DNA of 64,000 bases from Melampsora larici-populina 98AG31 (taxonomy: Eukaryota > Basidiomycota > Pucciniomycetes > Pucciniales > Melampsoraceae): NCBI RefSeq assembly GCF_000204055.1, contig NW_006768807.1:452177-516176 (forward strand), read 5' to 3'. Of the stretch, positions 12,041-24,813 are shown piece by piece; the first letter of the stretch is position 1, and each line of letters begins with the position of its first letter. The translations under genes were made by a program, and so were the position numbers. The notes below the pieces were generated by a model that did not search any database, was not told the DNA's origin, and saw only the letters and a program-made list of their open reading frames with translations.

Positions 12041-13264
12041 TCGATCGTCTCGTTTCGTCGTCGTCGTCGAAGAGTAGGAGAAAACAAATAAAAGGTGAAG
12101 GTCGAATGATGATGAGCGAATGAGAGATGATGAAGTCGGAAGAAGTCTTAATCCCATGAGTATTTAATATTTATATCCATCAGCACCAGTCAAAGTTTCT
12201 CGTCAAACGAAGCTTTTTACATTTCCCCTTTGTATTTTCCTTTTTTGGTTTATCAAACAAAACATCCAAGCAGCCAAGCATAAAGAGATATCCCTCGAGT
12301 TTGACTATACCCATCCAAAAAGCAAAAGATCAAACCCGATCGACCTGACTTTTGTTTGACTTATTACCATATATACTACGAGGTATGAACAATCAAACAA
12401 TAGATAATAAGTTTTGAAAGTCTTTAAACAAATCTCGTGCATGATCTAATCCAGACACCATACTTGCCTACACATATAAGGTAATAAGTGATCGAAAAAC
12501 CCATGTACGGCCACCGCTTTGTAGTCCAGATCCGTCAAATATATCATACCTTCTGATCAACACTGCTAAAAATTCCATTCACAAGGCAAAAATCTTTTCG
12601 AAAACAGCTCCACAGCAGAAAAGTCAACCTGTTCGAGGCTATTGTTCATGCTCACCAACCCCGGAGGTTCAGTCATAAGCCGCTCTTCAAGACCGGAGAT
12701 GGCCTCGTCAAAAGAAGAGTTCGTTCAAGCTCAGGGCTTTCAAGTGGTGTTTTTTTCATCCATACGAGATTTTCCCATTTTCACCTTTTCACATTTCGAC
12801 AGTATGACGCATTTGTCATTCCTCAGTCACTCAATCTTCCATGCCTTCATTTCAAAGGTTTGTTTTTCTATACCAAGTTCCATTACAATAAGACTCCACA
12901 AAAGACAAAATGAAGGAGAAAACAAAAGGTTTAAACGTTTATACAATTCATCTGAATGTTCTTCAAGTGATACAAGACAAAAAAAAACAGATCAGATGTT
13001 CAACTTTAGAGTCAGAAAGTATTAAGAAGTACCGATCCATTTGAATGATAAAAGGTCTTGAGAAAGTGATGGTAGATACTTCAATAGAAATGCAGCATGC
13101 TAAGGTGAAAGATGAGATGGGAAAGGAAAGGAATGATTAAATGGTTCGAATGAAAGATAGGATGGTATGAAGATTACGAAGAAGACGAAGAGCCATGAAA
13201 GAAACGATTAGATCCCAATCCAAAGAAAAGATAATAGAGTGAATGAATGAAGAGTTTCAAAAAC
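12041..13264. other. Intergenic stretch
   Basis: No supported gene. A 127-codon plus-strand frame at 12642-13025 has composition unlike the neighbouring genes, with no introns or recognisable motif, and is not called. Confidence 0.4.
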
Positions 13265-14493
13265 TCAAACAGGAAGTTCGATCGGACATGAAACTCCATT
13301 AAGTTGAGTACTATCACCTCTTGCACCTGGGATCCCAAGCATATCAAAGGAGATGACCAAAGATAACTGTAAAGCAGGTCTAGTGACTGTCCCATTAACT
13401 TTAGAAGCTTCAACATTCACACAAGCTTGATGCCAAGCTTGCCATAGAGCATCAGTCTGAGCACCAGCCCTAACGAAACCCACAAAAATTTGAGCAAATC
13501 TGAACCTCATTTACAAAACCTCAAGGAATGATGTCACTCACGTGTATGAGAATTGAACATCCATATCAAGAGATGTTAAAGCAGAAGTCCCGACTGTAAA
13601 GGCTTTATCCAACCCACCTTTCCCGACCAAAATACTTTCAGAAGTCGAACCAAGATCATTAATAAACACTCGAAAGCTTCGGATCCTGGCTGGTATATAA
13701 GAAGATCTACCATCTAGAGCCATACTGAGCCGAGCATCAAATGAAAAGCCAGTAGGTTTAGAAGGATTAAAGATTGCTGAAGTACTGTTGCCTTTGAAAC
13801 TGATCGGTTTATCGAATGAGATGGCCGGTTGACGAGGAATTACAAAGTAAATTGCGATTCCTAGACTATAATTTAACAGAAAAGATTCGATTAAGGATTG
13901 GGATCAGAAAGTTTGGATTTAGAGGTTGAGGAAATCACGTACCAAGCTAAAACTATAAAAGCAATCACTGCACCTAGTCTCCAACCCCATCTTTTTCTTA
14001 AAGATTTAGTTTGTTTTGAATTCCGTTTTGAATGACGATTAGATGATAAAAGTTTAGAATTCGAACTAGTTTGTTGTTTTGAATCGTTGGCTAAGATGAA
14101 TTTTTCTTTTGGTATTTCTAATTTATTATCTTCTGATGTTGGATAAGTGGTGTTGAGAGGTTCTTCTGGACTTTCGACTATATTAACGTACCTAACTCCT
14201 GCATTATTGAAATCTATCATTTCCATTCCCAAACCCAAAGTAAGTCAAAGGTACCGTAAAGTATAAAGTAGAATCGGTTTACCTTTATAAACATCGTAGT
14301 TTGAAGCAGGATCACCTTCTTCTTCTTCATCATCATCTTCTTCTTGGTTATGGTCGTATTGTTGAGTATTTTGGAATGGTTGAGATAAGGGTTGGGTAGG
14401 ATTTGATCTGCTTGGACGGGCGGCATTGGGACTGAAGGATCGGTGAGGGGTTTGGTGAAGGACTGGTGATCTGGTTTGGTTTGAGTGTTCCAT
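13265..14493 (-). CDS. Membrane-anchored LEA_2-like domain protein
   Basis: Four exons from ATG 14493 to TGA 13265. Exon 1 (14283-14493) encodes a Pro/Ser/Asn-rich cytosolic tail with an acidic run, ending DYDVYK-type sequence. Exon 2 (from 14213) carries basic residues KRNSKQTKSLRKRWGWR just before a single membrane span that is completed in exon 3 (LGAVIAFIVLA + CLGIAIYFVIP). After the span, RQPAISFDKPISF opens a beta-rich outer domain with ALTSLDMDVQFSYT. Exon 4 contains NVEASKVNGTVTRPALQLSL and ends CPIELPV. This layout (basic tail, one span, PRxPxxxF, then a Greek-key domain) is that of LEA_2/YLR173W-like fungal membrane proteins; it predicts a vacuolar or plasma membrane type II protein. 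Function is not known. Confidence 0.62.
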
Positions 14494-14977
14494 TGAGATG
14501 ATTGGATAGATTGATGAAGTGATAGGTAATAAGTTATGGATGTAGATGAGTTTTGAAGAAATCGATTTGATTCAAGCTGATCCGAAGACTTCCCCCCGTC
14601 TTATAAGTTGGGACCGTGGCTGTGCTCGAGTATTTGACGCGAAAGATGGATTGCAACTTCAAGACAACTTTACTGGCCCATCAATCTAAATAATTTTTCA
14701 GTCTTGTCTTGGTGTTTGATGAATTTAGAATCGAAAGAAAAGAACAAGAAGTTGAAGTTGAAGTTAAACAAGATCACAAAGACTAAAATTAGACTAGAAT
14801 TCTACACTAACATCATGAGTGAATGGAAATGAGAATGAGAAAGAGATGAAACAAAACATGAGAAAGTAAAAGAACCCCAATGAACTTTGAATCGAATCTA
14901 GAACTATTCCAGAGCAGGATACTCACTAAACCATTTTATCAACTTATTCCTTTGAATGAAATCGATCGATAGAAGAA
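14494..14977. promoter_or_regulatory. Divergent promoter interval
   Basis: The 484 bp between the LEA_2-like gene (-) and the WD40-like gene (+) presumably hold both promoters. It is AT-rich; no clear TATA box was identified. Confidence 0.35.
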
Positions 14978-16856
14978 ATGATAAAAGTTGAAGAAGAAGT
15001 TGAAGTTGAAAGTGATTTTAAATTATATTTGATTGAAACTGAATCGATTAGATCGATTTGGATTAAAGAAACACCTAATCAACTACAATTACTTCGAAGT
15101 GAATTGGTTCCAATCTCAAGTTTAACAAATCATCAAGAAGAAGAAGAGGTTCAAGTTAAAGAAGCCAGCCTATCATCATCATCATCATCATCAGTCTTAT
15201 CCGTTCTGATCAATAATCATCAAATCATTCAAATCAAAATATCAACTTCTAATTTGCAATTGGTCAATCTAATCAATCTACCAAGTACAACTAATCATGA
15301 AGCAATCAATACCATCTCATCAACACCAACCAATCTAATATTTTCATCAAATTCAAATTCTTATCAATTTCAATCCAATACCAATACAATCCATCAACTC
15401 GAAAACAATCTAGGACATCATCATTCTACCATCCAACACTTAACCATCACTCAAGATCCAACCTTAATCATCTCATCCTCACTCCAAAACGGTGTGATAG
15501 TCTATGATCAACTCAACCAATCCAACCACAAACTCAACATAAAATCTAAATCAAACATCACTTCAATCTCAATCTCGAGTTTTTCTTCTAAACTATTCAC
15601 TATCAACTTAGAATCTAAGATCTTATTGTTTGATTTGAATTTACATCTTACTAAACCGATCACTGCATTCAAATTAAATTCATTAAATCAAAAACACCCT
15701 CAACCTATTTTGATTAACGCACATTTTTCTAATTTGAATTCAAACTTGATTATCTTTTTAAATCAAGTAGGACAAATCGGACTAGGTGATCTAACTCACC
15801 ACAACGTAAGTCATTCAAAACCCAACCCAAACCCAAATCTCTAACCTAATCTAATTCCCCCATTTCTTTCTTATTTTTGGTCCCCCCGGAAAAGTTGATT
15901 TCTCAAATGGATTTCCGACTTGATCAAAAAGAAATTATTAAACTTTCGAGTTTTAGTTCGAATGGAAAAACGTTGGTTTGTTTAACAAATCAAGGAAACT
16001 TGATATCAAAAGACTTGAAAACATCATCTCAAACCCATTTATTAAACTTATCGTTCAACGAGACTCGGGCTTGTTTAAGATTACTTTTTCAACCTGATTT
16101 TAATGCTTTGGATCCCATTGATCTTAACACTAAACCTAGATCAAGACTGAAACCCTCAAGTCAAAATCAAGTAACACCTAAAGATCTTAAAACTGAAACC
16201 CAAGGTGTTCAGCATGACCATGATTACCATTCATCATCATCTATTTCTACACTTCTTTCTCCTCAACTTAAACCGATCTCTTCTAAACCTAAATCTAAAA
16301 AAGAGTTCGAATTAGGTATTCGATCTGAAGCTAGAGTATCTACTTTGGTTTCTAAACTTGATGTTGATGAACCATTCAATACAAACTCGAACCAAAACCG
16401 AAAAGAAAACCAAAACCAAAAAGAAAACCAAAACCAAAACCAAACGCAAACGCAAAAAGAAAACCAAAACCAAGACCAAAAAGAAAGAGGTATGGTAAAT
16501 GTTTCAGTCAAAGAGCTAGAAAGCATCATAGACAGGTGTGTGAAAAGATCCATCGATGACTATCAAGTAATGTAAGCTTTTTCTCAAAAATCCACAAAAG
16601 GAATGTTGATTTGAAAAAATCACAAACTAAAGGAATGTTAATTTGATGGTTTTTTTTGGAAATTGATAGGATGTGGGAAAAGTTTGAGGAATTGAAGTTG
16701 GAGGCTTTGAGACAGGGGTTTAGGACTCGTGAGGAGATTGGTGAACGGTTGGATCGCTTGGATTGCTTGGGAGGGGGTGGTTTGAGGGGGACGGGTGGGT
16801 TGAGGGGGTCTTCGGGGGTTCCTTTTACGAGTTCTGGTTCTTTGGATCCTCATTAA
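14978..16856 (+). CDS. WD40-like protein, possibly NEDD1/GCP-WD-related
   Basis: Three exons: 14978-15805, 15895-16571, 16670-16856. Exon 1 has spaced beta-strand segments with WD-type wording (SSSLQNGVIVYDQL, LFTINLESKILLFDLNLHL), consistent with a diverged beta-propeller. Exon 2 continues (SSFSSNGKTLVCLTNQGNL) and then turns low-complexity, with a run built from NQNQKE units. The spliced C terminus pairs VSVKELESIIDRCVKRSIDD with MMWEKFEELKLEALRQGFRT, a charged helix resembling the C-terminal helix of the gamma-tubulin recruiter NEDD1. A WD40 front with that tail suggests a spindle-pole or microtubule role, but this is resemblance by eye; another WD40 family is possible. Confidence 0.5.
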
Positions 16857-17878
16857 GTTGAACCAACGAAAAAAGTGGATTCGATTCGATTCAGAGAATG
16901 GATTTGATTCGGTTCAAAAAAATCAAATTGATTAGGTTTGTTTCGGTTTGTTTCTTATTTGAAAAAAATCAAATCGTTGAATTCTTTTTTCAATAAAAAG
17001 CTTTCAAAATTACTCGTACTGTAAAATAGATTTTGTACTTTTCTTTTTCTTTTTGGTCAAGTTTAGTTTTTTGGGTTAAAAGTATTCATATTTCAAAAAC
17101 CAAAGAAACTCAAACCCAAGATTTGGTCATTGTCAGTTTTCTTTGTATGTTTTTTTTCTGTTTTTTACAAAAGCAAGGTTAATATTTCTTGAGGTTGATG
17201 GTATGTTTGATTGAGTAAAAGTTTTGGTTTGGTTTGTCTGAGTTGATTGGTTGCAGAGAAAATCAGAAACCAGAGGTCTGGTCTTTGAATTGGTGATGTA
17301 CAAAATACTAAAGCTGGATGTGTGTTGTGCCACTGCCATAAAGGGTGAGCAGATTACCAAGTGAAAGTCTATGGTGACCTAAAGTACAATGAGTTCCTCA
17401 CACTATCCTTTATCTTTTGAAACATTCAGTTAAAGAATATCAAGCCAATAGATATCATGGACTGCAATGCCAACAACAACTTTTTTGTATCTGTCCTTAT
17501 GATCTAGAGGATTAGCTCTCTTTTGGAAAATCGCGTAGGTAATAAGTTGGTAAGTTTTGTGTTGAGAATCAGATGGATGAATCACATTTTGTTAGATTCA
17601 CATTGTGTGCTCACAAAGGATCCAGCTCAGGCTTTTGCTCAGGGTCTTGAGTCTTGAGTCTTGACGTGGCGTGCTGCTATTTTAGTGTACCGTGTTTCTG
17701 ACATGACTTGATGCGTGAAGAGTGTCGAAATCGGGCCTTAAATCAAGTGTTTTGAGTTTAATTTAATAGGTTTGGGACTTGAATATCATTTGATTAATCT
17801 TGTTCCTCATTCGATAAAAAAAACCAACAGACCATTTCGAATTACAACAAAGAGAATTTCTTAATCAAGAACAAGAAG
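16857..17878. other. Intergenic stretch
   Basis: Poly-T and T/G-rich spacer after the WD40-like gene, holding its 3' region and the promoter of the next gene. No coding sequence or repeat was recognised. Confidence 0.4.
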
Positions 17879-20800
17879 ATGCCACCTAAAAAGAAAATTC
17901 AAACTACCAAGAACGATACTAGGTCAATTAAAGATTACTTCAAAAAACCTACCAACTTACCAAAAGAAACAGATTCATCAAAAGATAAATCAAGTTTTAG
18001 TATTATTATTCCATCCATTTCAGATATCGATGGGAGTCCTGCTACTAGATTAAGATCACGTCAACAAGAAGAAATCTCAAGTAAAAAACCATCATCAAGT
18101 ATTCAGACGCGTGCTTCATCTCATCCACCTTCACCTACTAAACCCAAAACAGCTCAATCTAAGAAGAAATCACCTTCTAAGTTAACTCCAAACAAACCTG
18201 TCGGATCCATGAATCAAACAGACGAAACCAATTCTAAGCTTTTGGATTCTGAACGTCGTCTGACTCGTTCTTCTACAAAACCGGTCGAAGAAGCTAATTC
18301 GCCTACTAAGAGGTCGACTAGATCTTCAACTCGAGTCTCTGATATGGACGCTTCATCTGCATCACCAGCCAAAAGACGTGTGTCAGAAGTGGCGCAGGAA
18401 GCCAAGGACAAACGTCAAAGTGAAATCGCCACAAGAAAGTCATCTTTGACCCCACTCCAGACGTGTTCACCAGTCACGAGAACAACCGAGATCAATATTA
18501 ATGACGATATCATTCCTTCTTCACCTTTAACCGAACTCGATGAACCACTTGAAACAGGAGGAAGCAAGGCTTTCTTTCCTGGTACTTTACCCCCATCTGG
18601 ACCCCAAACTAGTCAATCGGGTCTCAGCTCACCGACCTCACCTACCACGCCGCCACCCTCTGTGACCCCGGTGATGCAAGTCACTGCACCAACGACAAGC
18701 TTATCAGATGATGATGAGCTCGAAGACCCTGATTTACTTTTCCTTAGCCGAGTTGAACAAAACTTACAAGATTCGCCACGTCGAACGCAGAAGAAAACGC
18801 CGGTGAATAGTCTAGCCAGTTCGAAGCCATTGAAAAAATCCACTAGGATCGTACCATCGCGTCCGATTTATAATCCTCAGATCCATGCATCTATGAGTGT
18901 TCAACGTACATCAGTTCATTCACTTGAATCGATGATCAAATCCGTCAAAGCAGCCGAAAAACGAAGCAAGTCGTTCAAACGGAGTCATGAAGAATACCTT
19001 CGATTGGGATGTGATCAATTAGAGATTCCAGAAGAATTACCCGAAAGGTTTTCCAAGATGAATGATAATCTATTAAAACCTTCGAATGGTATTGAAACGG
19101 ATGAAGCTGAAACTAGTTTGATGGAATTGGATGATGAAGAACTTGAAGAGATCAGTAAAGAAGATGTCGAAAAGATCGGAGTCTTACCGATGATTCTGGA
19201 AGATGATCAGTCTCATGGACAGACAAAGAAGGCTCAAAACGAAAGGTATCGAAAGTTGAAGGAATCTTTGTTGAAAGATGTAGATAAAGGAAAGCAATCC
19301 AAAAAGTTGGAAGAAGATCGAAAATCGCGTTCTATCTTTGTTGAGAATCGATTCTCGTCTGATTCTATTCAACCTGATCTTGTTACTCATCAAATCAATT
19401 TGTCACTTAAGGATGAGGTATCGCGGCTTCATGAAGCGGACTATGATGTAGACATGATGATCCAGGTCGAAAAGGCAGTTTTGGAAGAGATGATTGATTA
19501 TTTGAATTGTAAGCATTGTTCTTACTTTTTTGATTCACGTTGAGCTAATACTCATCTCGATATCACCCCTTCGTGTTTTATCAGACGGATGGACGCATCC
19601 CGACGCGGTTCCAGTCGATCTTTTCTCTTTCCTACCATCATCATTGATGCAACCATCCGCCGAATCTCCAACCCAACGTCTCATCCTCGAACTACTTTTT
19701 CGAATTATCTCAAACCCAGCATGTCCAGTGGAGTTATCTTACAAATGTTTGATCAACTTTTCTAAAGCTTGTGAGATCTTCAAGGTCAAGATGGATAAGG
19801 ATTGGCAAAGCATGATACGATCTAGCTTTTTAAGTTTGGGTATTAAGTCTCAGTACTTGAAGTTTTCGACTGACGAAATGGAAGAGGATCTTAGCGATTC
19901 AAACACCATTGCTCCATTGAAAGAAACCCTTCATACTCTTAGATCGGTCCTTCAAGTGGTTGAGATCTTACTCAGCTCTGGGTGCTTCAGTACCGATATG
20001 TAAGCAATCTTGTTATCTTTGAACACGCGCAACAAACTGATGTAGACCGCATCACTCATTGTTTTTCTATAGAGCTCAAAGATGGATTCTTCTCATCATC
20101 TTTCGTCTTACGATCGATCCACATACGAGTGAATTAAGTCAAGATCTTTCTAGAATCATATTACGATTACTTTCTTTACCAGTTTCGAATTCGACGGCCA
20201 CTTTGCTACTTGAAAACTTCATTGAGATTGGAAAAGGATTAAAGAGTTGGAAGAGTCGAATGGAATTCGTTAAGAGGATGCCAAACGAGTTGGAGTTTAG
20301 GAAATGGGGTGCGATGGTCATGATTGATTTGGTGGAAGAAAATGATTTAGAGATGGTCAAACGATCGATTAGTTATATTGTCAAGGTGAGTTTTTTATAG
20401 TTTCCAATAAGTTGAAATCGCAACCTCACACGAAGTCATTGGATTGGTTTTTCCCTAGCGTTCACGTGCATTTACTGTTGCTCCATCAGCTAGAGAATTA
20501 TACAATTTAGTGATAGATGGACATCCAAAGTATAGTGAATTATCCATGAAATCAGAAGAAGAAAGCTATGAAGCGAGTTATAAATTAAGAAAGATCTTTC
20601 AAAGAACAACAGAAGATTTGATTGAAGATGAAGAGATGGGAGAAGTGATTGGATTGATGAGGTTTGGCTTACATGGTTTATGGGATTATCTTTGTGATGA
20701 ATCACATAAGAAAGAGATTAAGATTAAGTTGAAGGATGGAGAGAATATTAAGGGAAATCTTTGGATTATGAAACTTTGGGATGGATTAAAGGAATATGAA

Positions 20801-21147
20801 ACATCAATTAGTTTGTAGAGTTTTGTTTTTTCGATTCAAAAAAACGGTTAATTGATTGATTGATTTTTGTTTTTTTTGGGGGGGGGGTTAGATACTATGG
20901 GATATGGAGATGAAAAGATACAAGAAAGGTTACGGTTAAAGAATTTGGTAACTGGTTTGATGATGATGATCAAATTTCAAGATGAAGAAGCTGTTCAACA
21001 AGTTAAAAGTAAGGATGTCATTCATTTAAATTGATTGTGTAGAGAGATTGAAGAATATTGATTTCTTGGGGAACAAAATTGGTTTGGTTTTTAGATATTT
21101 ATAGAGATGGTCAAATGAAATTAGATCGATTTGTTTTACGAAAATAA
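17879..21147 (+). CDS. Large nuclear-type protein, possibly SLF2/CANIN-like
   Basis: About six exons: 17879-19508, 19585-20000, 20073-20385, 20459-~20810, ~20891-~21008 and a last exon ending TAA at 21147. The N terminus is MPPKKKIQTTKNDTRSIKDY followed by FKK; SIKDYF resembles a PIP box (PCNA binding) without the usual Gln. Residues ~40-320 are Ser/Thr/Pro/Lys-rich and disordered. The C-terminal half is an all-helical region (for example LILELLFRIISNPACPVELS, LRSVLQVVEILLSSGCFS, RWILLIIFRLTIDPHTSEL, KWGAMVMIDLVEENDLEM). A basic disordered N terminus plus helical-repeat C terminus resembles SLF2/Nse6-type proteins with a CANIN domain that load the Smc5/6 complex. The gene structure is well supported; the family is tentative. 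Confidence 0.6.
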
Positions 21148-22103
21148 AATGATCTTGGAAGGGATTAGTTGGAGACATGAAGGGTTTGATTTCTTGAGAA
21201 ATATCAAGGTTTAGTATATATATATATATATCGGATCTCGTATATCATTCAATATATATATATATAAATCATCGTAATGAAACAAAAAGTTGTAAGGTTT
21301 TGATTTTTTCTATATAAGTTTTTTTGTATTGATTATTTACAAAAACTAAAGGTTTTTTTATACAATTTTATATACTTGATTTGAAATTGTATGCATCCTT
21401 TTTTTTCTGTCTTTTTTTCCTCTTTTTGATTTGTTTTCTGTTTTTGTTTTCTGTTTTTGTTTTGTATGATGAATTTGTTGAAGAATTATATTTGAGATTA
21501 GTGTTATTTTTTTGTTTTGAAGAGAAGGAAGATTTGGGAGAATGAATGAGTTTTTGATGGTGGGTTCTGATTGGTTTTTGGGGGGTTTGATTGTTTTTTG
21601 GGGGTATTGGGAAAGTGATGGAATGACCATAATTTTTTGTGATGATGTCTTTTTTAGAAAGACAAGTTGACATCTGATACTCTGCCACAAGGTTGTGAAT
21701 CTGATGGCATATGTAGTGTGGTTAAGTTGATTGAGTTCTGTAATCCCTACTTGAAGGTATTGAAGTTGAAGTAAAATTGTTTGTTTGGATGAGGCTTGCT
21801 TTGGGAATTATATGATGAGAGCTTGTTAAGCTCTTTATTCCTTTAGTATAATATAGTACATCAGGTGAGTTCATCATGAAAACTTTAAGCAACACAAACT
21901 AAGCACAACTTTCCTGAACAACTTGGGATTTATATGTGAGCATTTTCTATTCAAGTAGCTCTGCAGGCCATACACCCAAAAACGTAAGACGCTTGACAAA
22001 ACATAGATATTCATAGATAATTGAATCAAAATACCCGTGTTTTAAACCACAACTTTCAATTTCTACTTAGGTCTAAAACTCATATATCAAAGAGATGAAT
22101 ACT
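21148..22103. other. Convergent intergenic region with TA microsatellites
   Basis: 3' regions of two convergent genes. Two (TA)n runs near 21213-21231 and 21252-21266 flank a short spacer and could form a weak hairpin. T/G-rich sequence follows; no coding sequence was recognised. Confidence 0.5.
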
Positions 22104-24813
22104 TCATTCCACTTTTGCTCGGGATAGATTCTCTTTCTCTGCCCACTCTCTAGCATCTAAAACCCCGCGTTCAACATCAACATTCACCCAAATAATAATA
22201 CTTGCAAGTAAACAGAGTGGGAAAAGGAATGCGAATCCTATTCGAAGACAAAAGAAGTTTAAGTGAGTTTATAAAGGTCTTGAGAAGAGAATGTTAGTAA
22301 AAGAAATTTCACCTGTATGAGTTGAATGAGTATGATCAATTATGGCTTGGACTACATTTGGACCTATGATTGAGGATGCTCGATTTGAAAATCCAAAGAG
22401 ACTAAAGAACTGATCAACAAGAAAGAATCCATTGATTAGTTTAGGTTGAGCAGGAAAAGAAAGATTAGATTTACACACCATGTTCTCACATCCAGGTGGA
22501 GAAAGTTCAGCCATCAGGGTCCTATTTGATGAATAATAGAATGTCAAATTATTGAACAAAATCACTCTTATACTTTTGGTTAAGAAAGCAGAAGCATAAG
22601 ATGAGCAATGACTGAACTGTGAGTAAGCGTAGTAAGGCGCTTGGAAGAATCCAAAGATGACATTATAGACCCAAAATTCCCAACTAAATGGAATATATTA
22701 ATCTATCAGATTAAGATCACTATCATCAAATCTAGATCATAGAAGGATGATTCTGACCGATGATGAAAACCAATCTTGTTAGTCCAAATTCCAATCATTC
22801 CCCAAGCTGGAATCATCGCAGTGACCACATTTGTGATGACGAACTATTGAGATTTGAATTTGATCAAAAAGATGATATCAGATCCTTCCTTCAAAGTAGT
22901 GGACAAGTCGGGATCTTACCATTGTCTTCGTACGAAATTTCCAACGCTTTTGAATTAGGTAGAATCCACCAGTGGAGATAATTGAGGTGATAGCTTGAGT
23001 CATGTTGATATACTAAGGAATTTGAGTGTATACAAGCGGACAATCAGCAATGTTAGATAGACGAAATCTAAAACAAGCTGGGGCGTATAACAAACCGTAG
23101 AGGCCAAAAAGCTAAACTCGAATTGATTTCCTCCAATGATCGAGATCACAGTTCCTGTGGTGTTGAGACTAATTATAAACCGAGAAAACATTAACATCGA
23201 GTGAGGAGTCCGATCAAGAAATTCACTATCTTTACTTACCCATCAGCCAGTAAGAAGAATGCGATTAGATAGATGAATGTGATAGGCAATTTTTTGGCTT
23301 GTCGGATAGCTCTTAACAGATCGTGCCAACTGACAGTCCAATAACTTGAACGAGGTGGAAGTGCAGGACCTGGTCGTGGGTTTTGAAAAATAAACCACCA
23401 AATGCCCAAGACGACCCAGTAAGAATTCGTCTAGATTGTATGATTTCATAAGATCATGTCAGCCAACATCTTTATGAGAGATTTCCGATTCAAAGGTAGT
23501 GTAAGTTGGAAAAAACTGACCAAGACTATGGTATATGTGTCAACTAATTTCTTGCCATCAAGAGGGATTAGTACTGCGAGATTGATGATGATTATAAAGA
23601 GGTAGCCCAGGTTAGAGTGCAAGGTGGATATATTCGAGATTCGATTACGTTCCAAACTAAGTTCGATTTCGAGCTCATCAGCAGTGAGAGAACTGGATCG
23701 TTGTAAAGCTGCCTTTGCTCGTGGGGTATGACGAGCTAGTCTAGGGAAAGCAGCTGCATAAAAGACAAGGGTAGCACCATCTATGATGAGGTGTGTTTTG
23801 TCAGAGAACTCGAATCAAAACCTTCCAGACAGGATGATCGAGAAGGGAGACAAACAGGTAACAAAACCGATCATGTAAAGTGCCATTGCCCATCTCCACC
23901 TGGAAGGGTCTTCATTGAGCGCCAAGGTACAGTACTGACTAGCCCAACATATAAGGGTAAGTATCAAGAGAAGATATCGACCGAATGATCCATAATCAGC
24001 TGCTCCACCTAAAGTGGTAAACATAACAGTCATTATCTAGCAGTTTTTTCAGACAAAGTTCATTCAGAGCCAGTCAATATCTGGGCAAAGTTTGGAGAAA
24101 TACATCACGAAAGAGAAGGAGATAAGACGAACAGCAAAGGCCAATCCATTTGCGATCAATACCACACTGTTGACATCCTTCAAGGATCCCCAAAATTCAA
24201 TAACACATTGCCCAGATCCATCCGCTTGACAAATCGATCCTTTTCCTACTCTTGGATCGTGACCTGCTGATGTGACAAGTGATTGGAACAGCGTGAAGCT
24301 ATATCCCATGGGACCTACTCCATCTACGTAGAAACACAGAAGAGGTTCAAAACAGTCCTTAGTTGTTCGATCACCGCACCTGACATGAATTTGTTGTGCT
24401 TACTATTCCCATTGTAATCTGATATAAAGATTAAAAGAAGCAGAAACATGAGCAAAATGTTTCATCAAATCCTCTTCGTCTTATCGACATCATCCTTTCG
24501 ATAAATGTATCTGGGTGAGGAATACGCAAATGAGGAGAGAAAGCTTACACAGATAATAAGACCACAGTTCTCTTCTGGAGACCACGGGCTCTTCATCCTC
24601 TTCGTGATCTCCTACATCCTGCTTATTGTCGTCGTCCTTTTTTACGTCCGAAGAGTCCACTAACTGACCAGAAGAATCGATGTGCGTGCCATCAAATGCA
24701 TTAGGGGTTTGAGCTATTTTGATGTACCAATCGCTTGGGAATCAGTTAGTAAGGTAGGTAGCGTCAAAATCATGGTGAGCAGACTTACGAGTGTCAAGAT
24801 TTGCAGGGTGCAT
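22104..24813 (-). CDS. Atg22-like vacuolar effluxer (MFS-type)
   Basis: Minus-strand multi-exon gene. Exon 1 at 24813 gives MHPANLDT, joined to an acidic tail (SSDVKKDDDNKQDVGDHEED, then SRRELWSYYL). Next come GVGPMGYSFTLFQSLVTSAG, SVVLIANGLAFAVRLISFSF, GGAADYGSFGRYLLLILTLI, WRWAMALYMIGFVT, GATLVFYAAAFPRLARHTP, LGYLFIIIINLAVLIPL, SYWVVLGIWWFIFQNPRP, KKLPITFIYLIAFFLLADG, LNTTGTVISIIGG and a terminal AREWAEKENLSRAKVE. The many hydrophobic segments and the order of these blocks match the Atg22 family, which exports amino acids from the vacuole after autophagy. The RPGPALPPRSSYW loop before the second half is typical of the family. It converges on the SLF2-like gene. The exact introns near 22.2-22.9 kb were not all resolved. 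Confidence 0.85.

Noticed and set aside
12642..13025. 127-codon plus-strand ORF
   Set aside because: No introns, no recognisable domain and no coding-like bias compared with neighbours; likely chance.
16263..16553. Minus-strand ORF opposite the WD40-like gene
   Set aside because: Complement of the NQNQKE low-complexity run; Phe/Trp-rich shadow.
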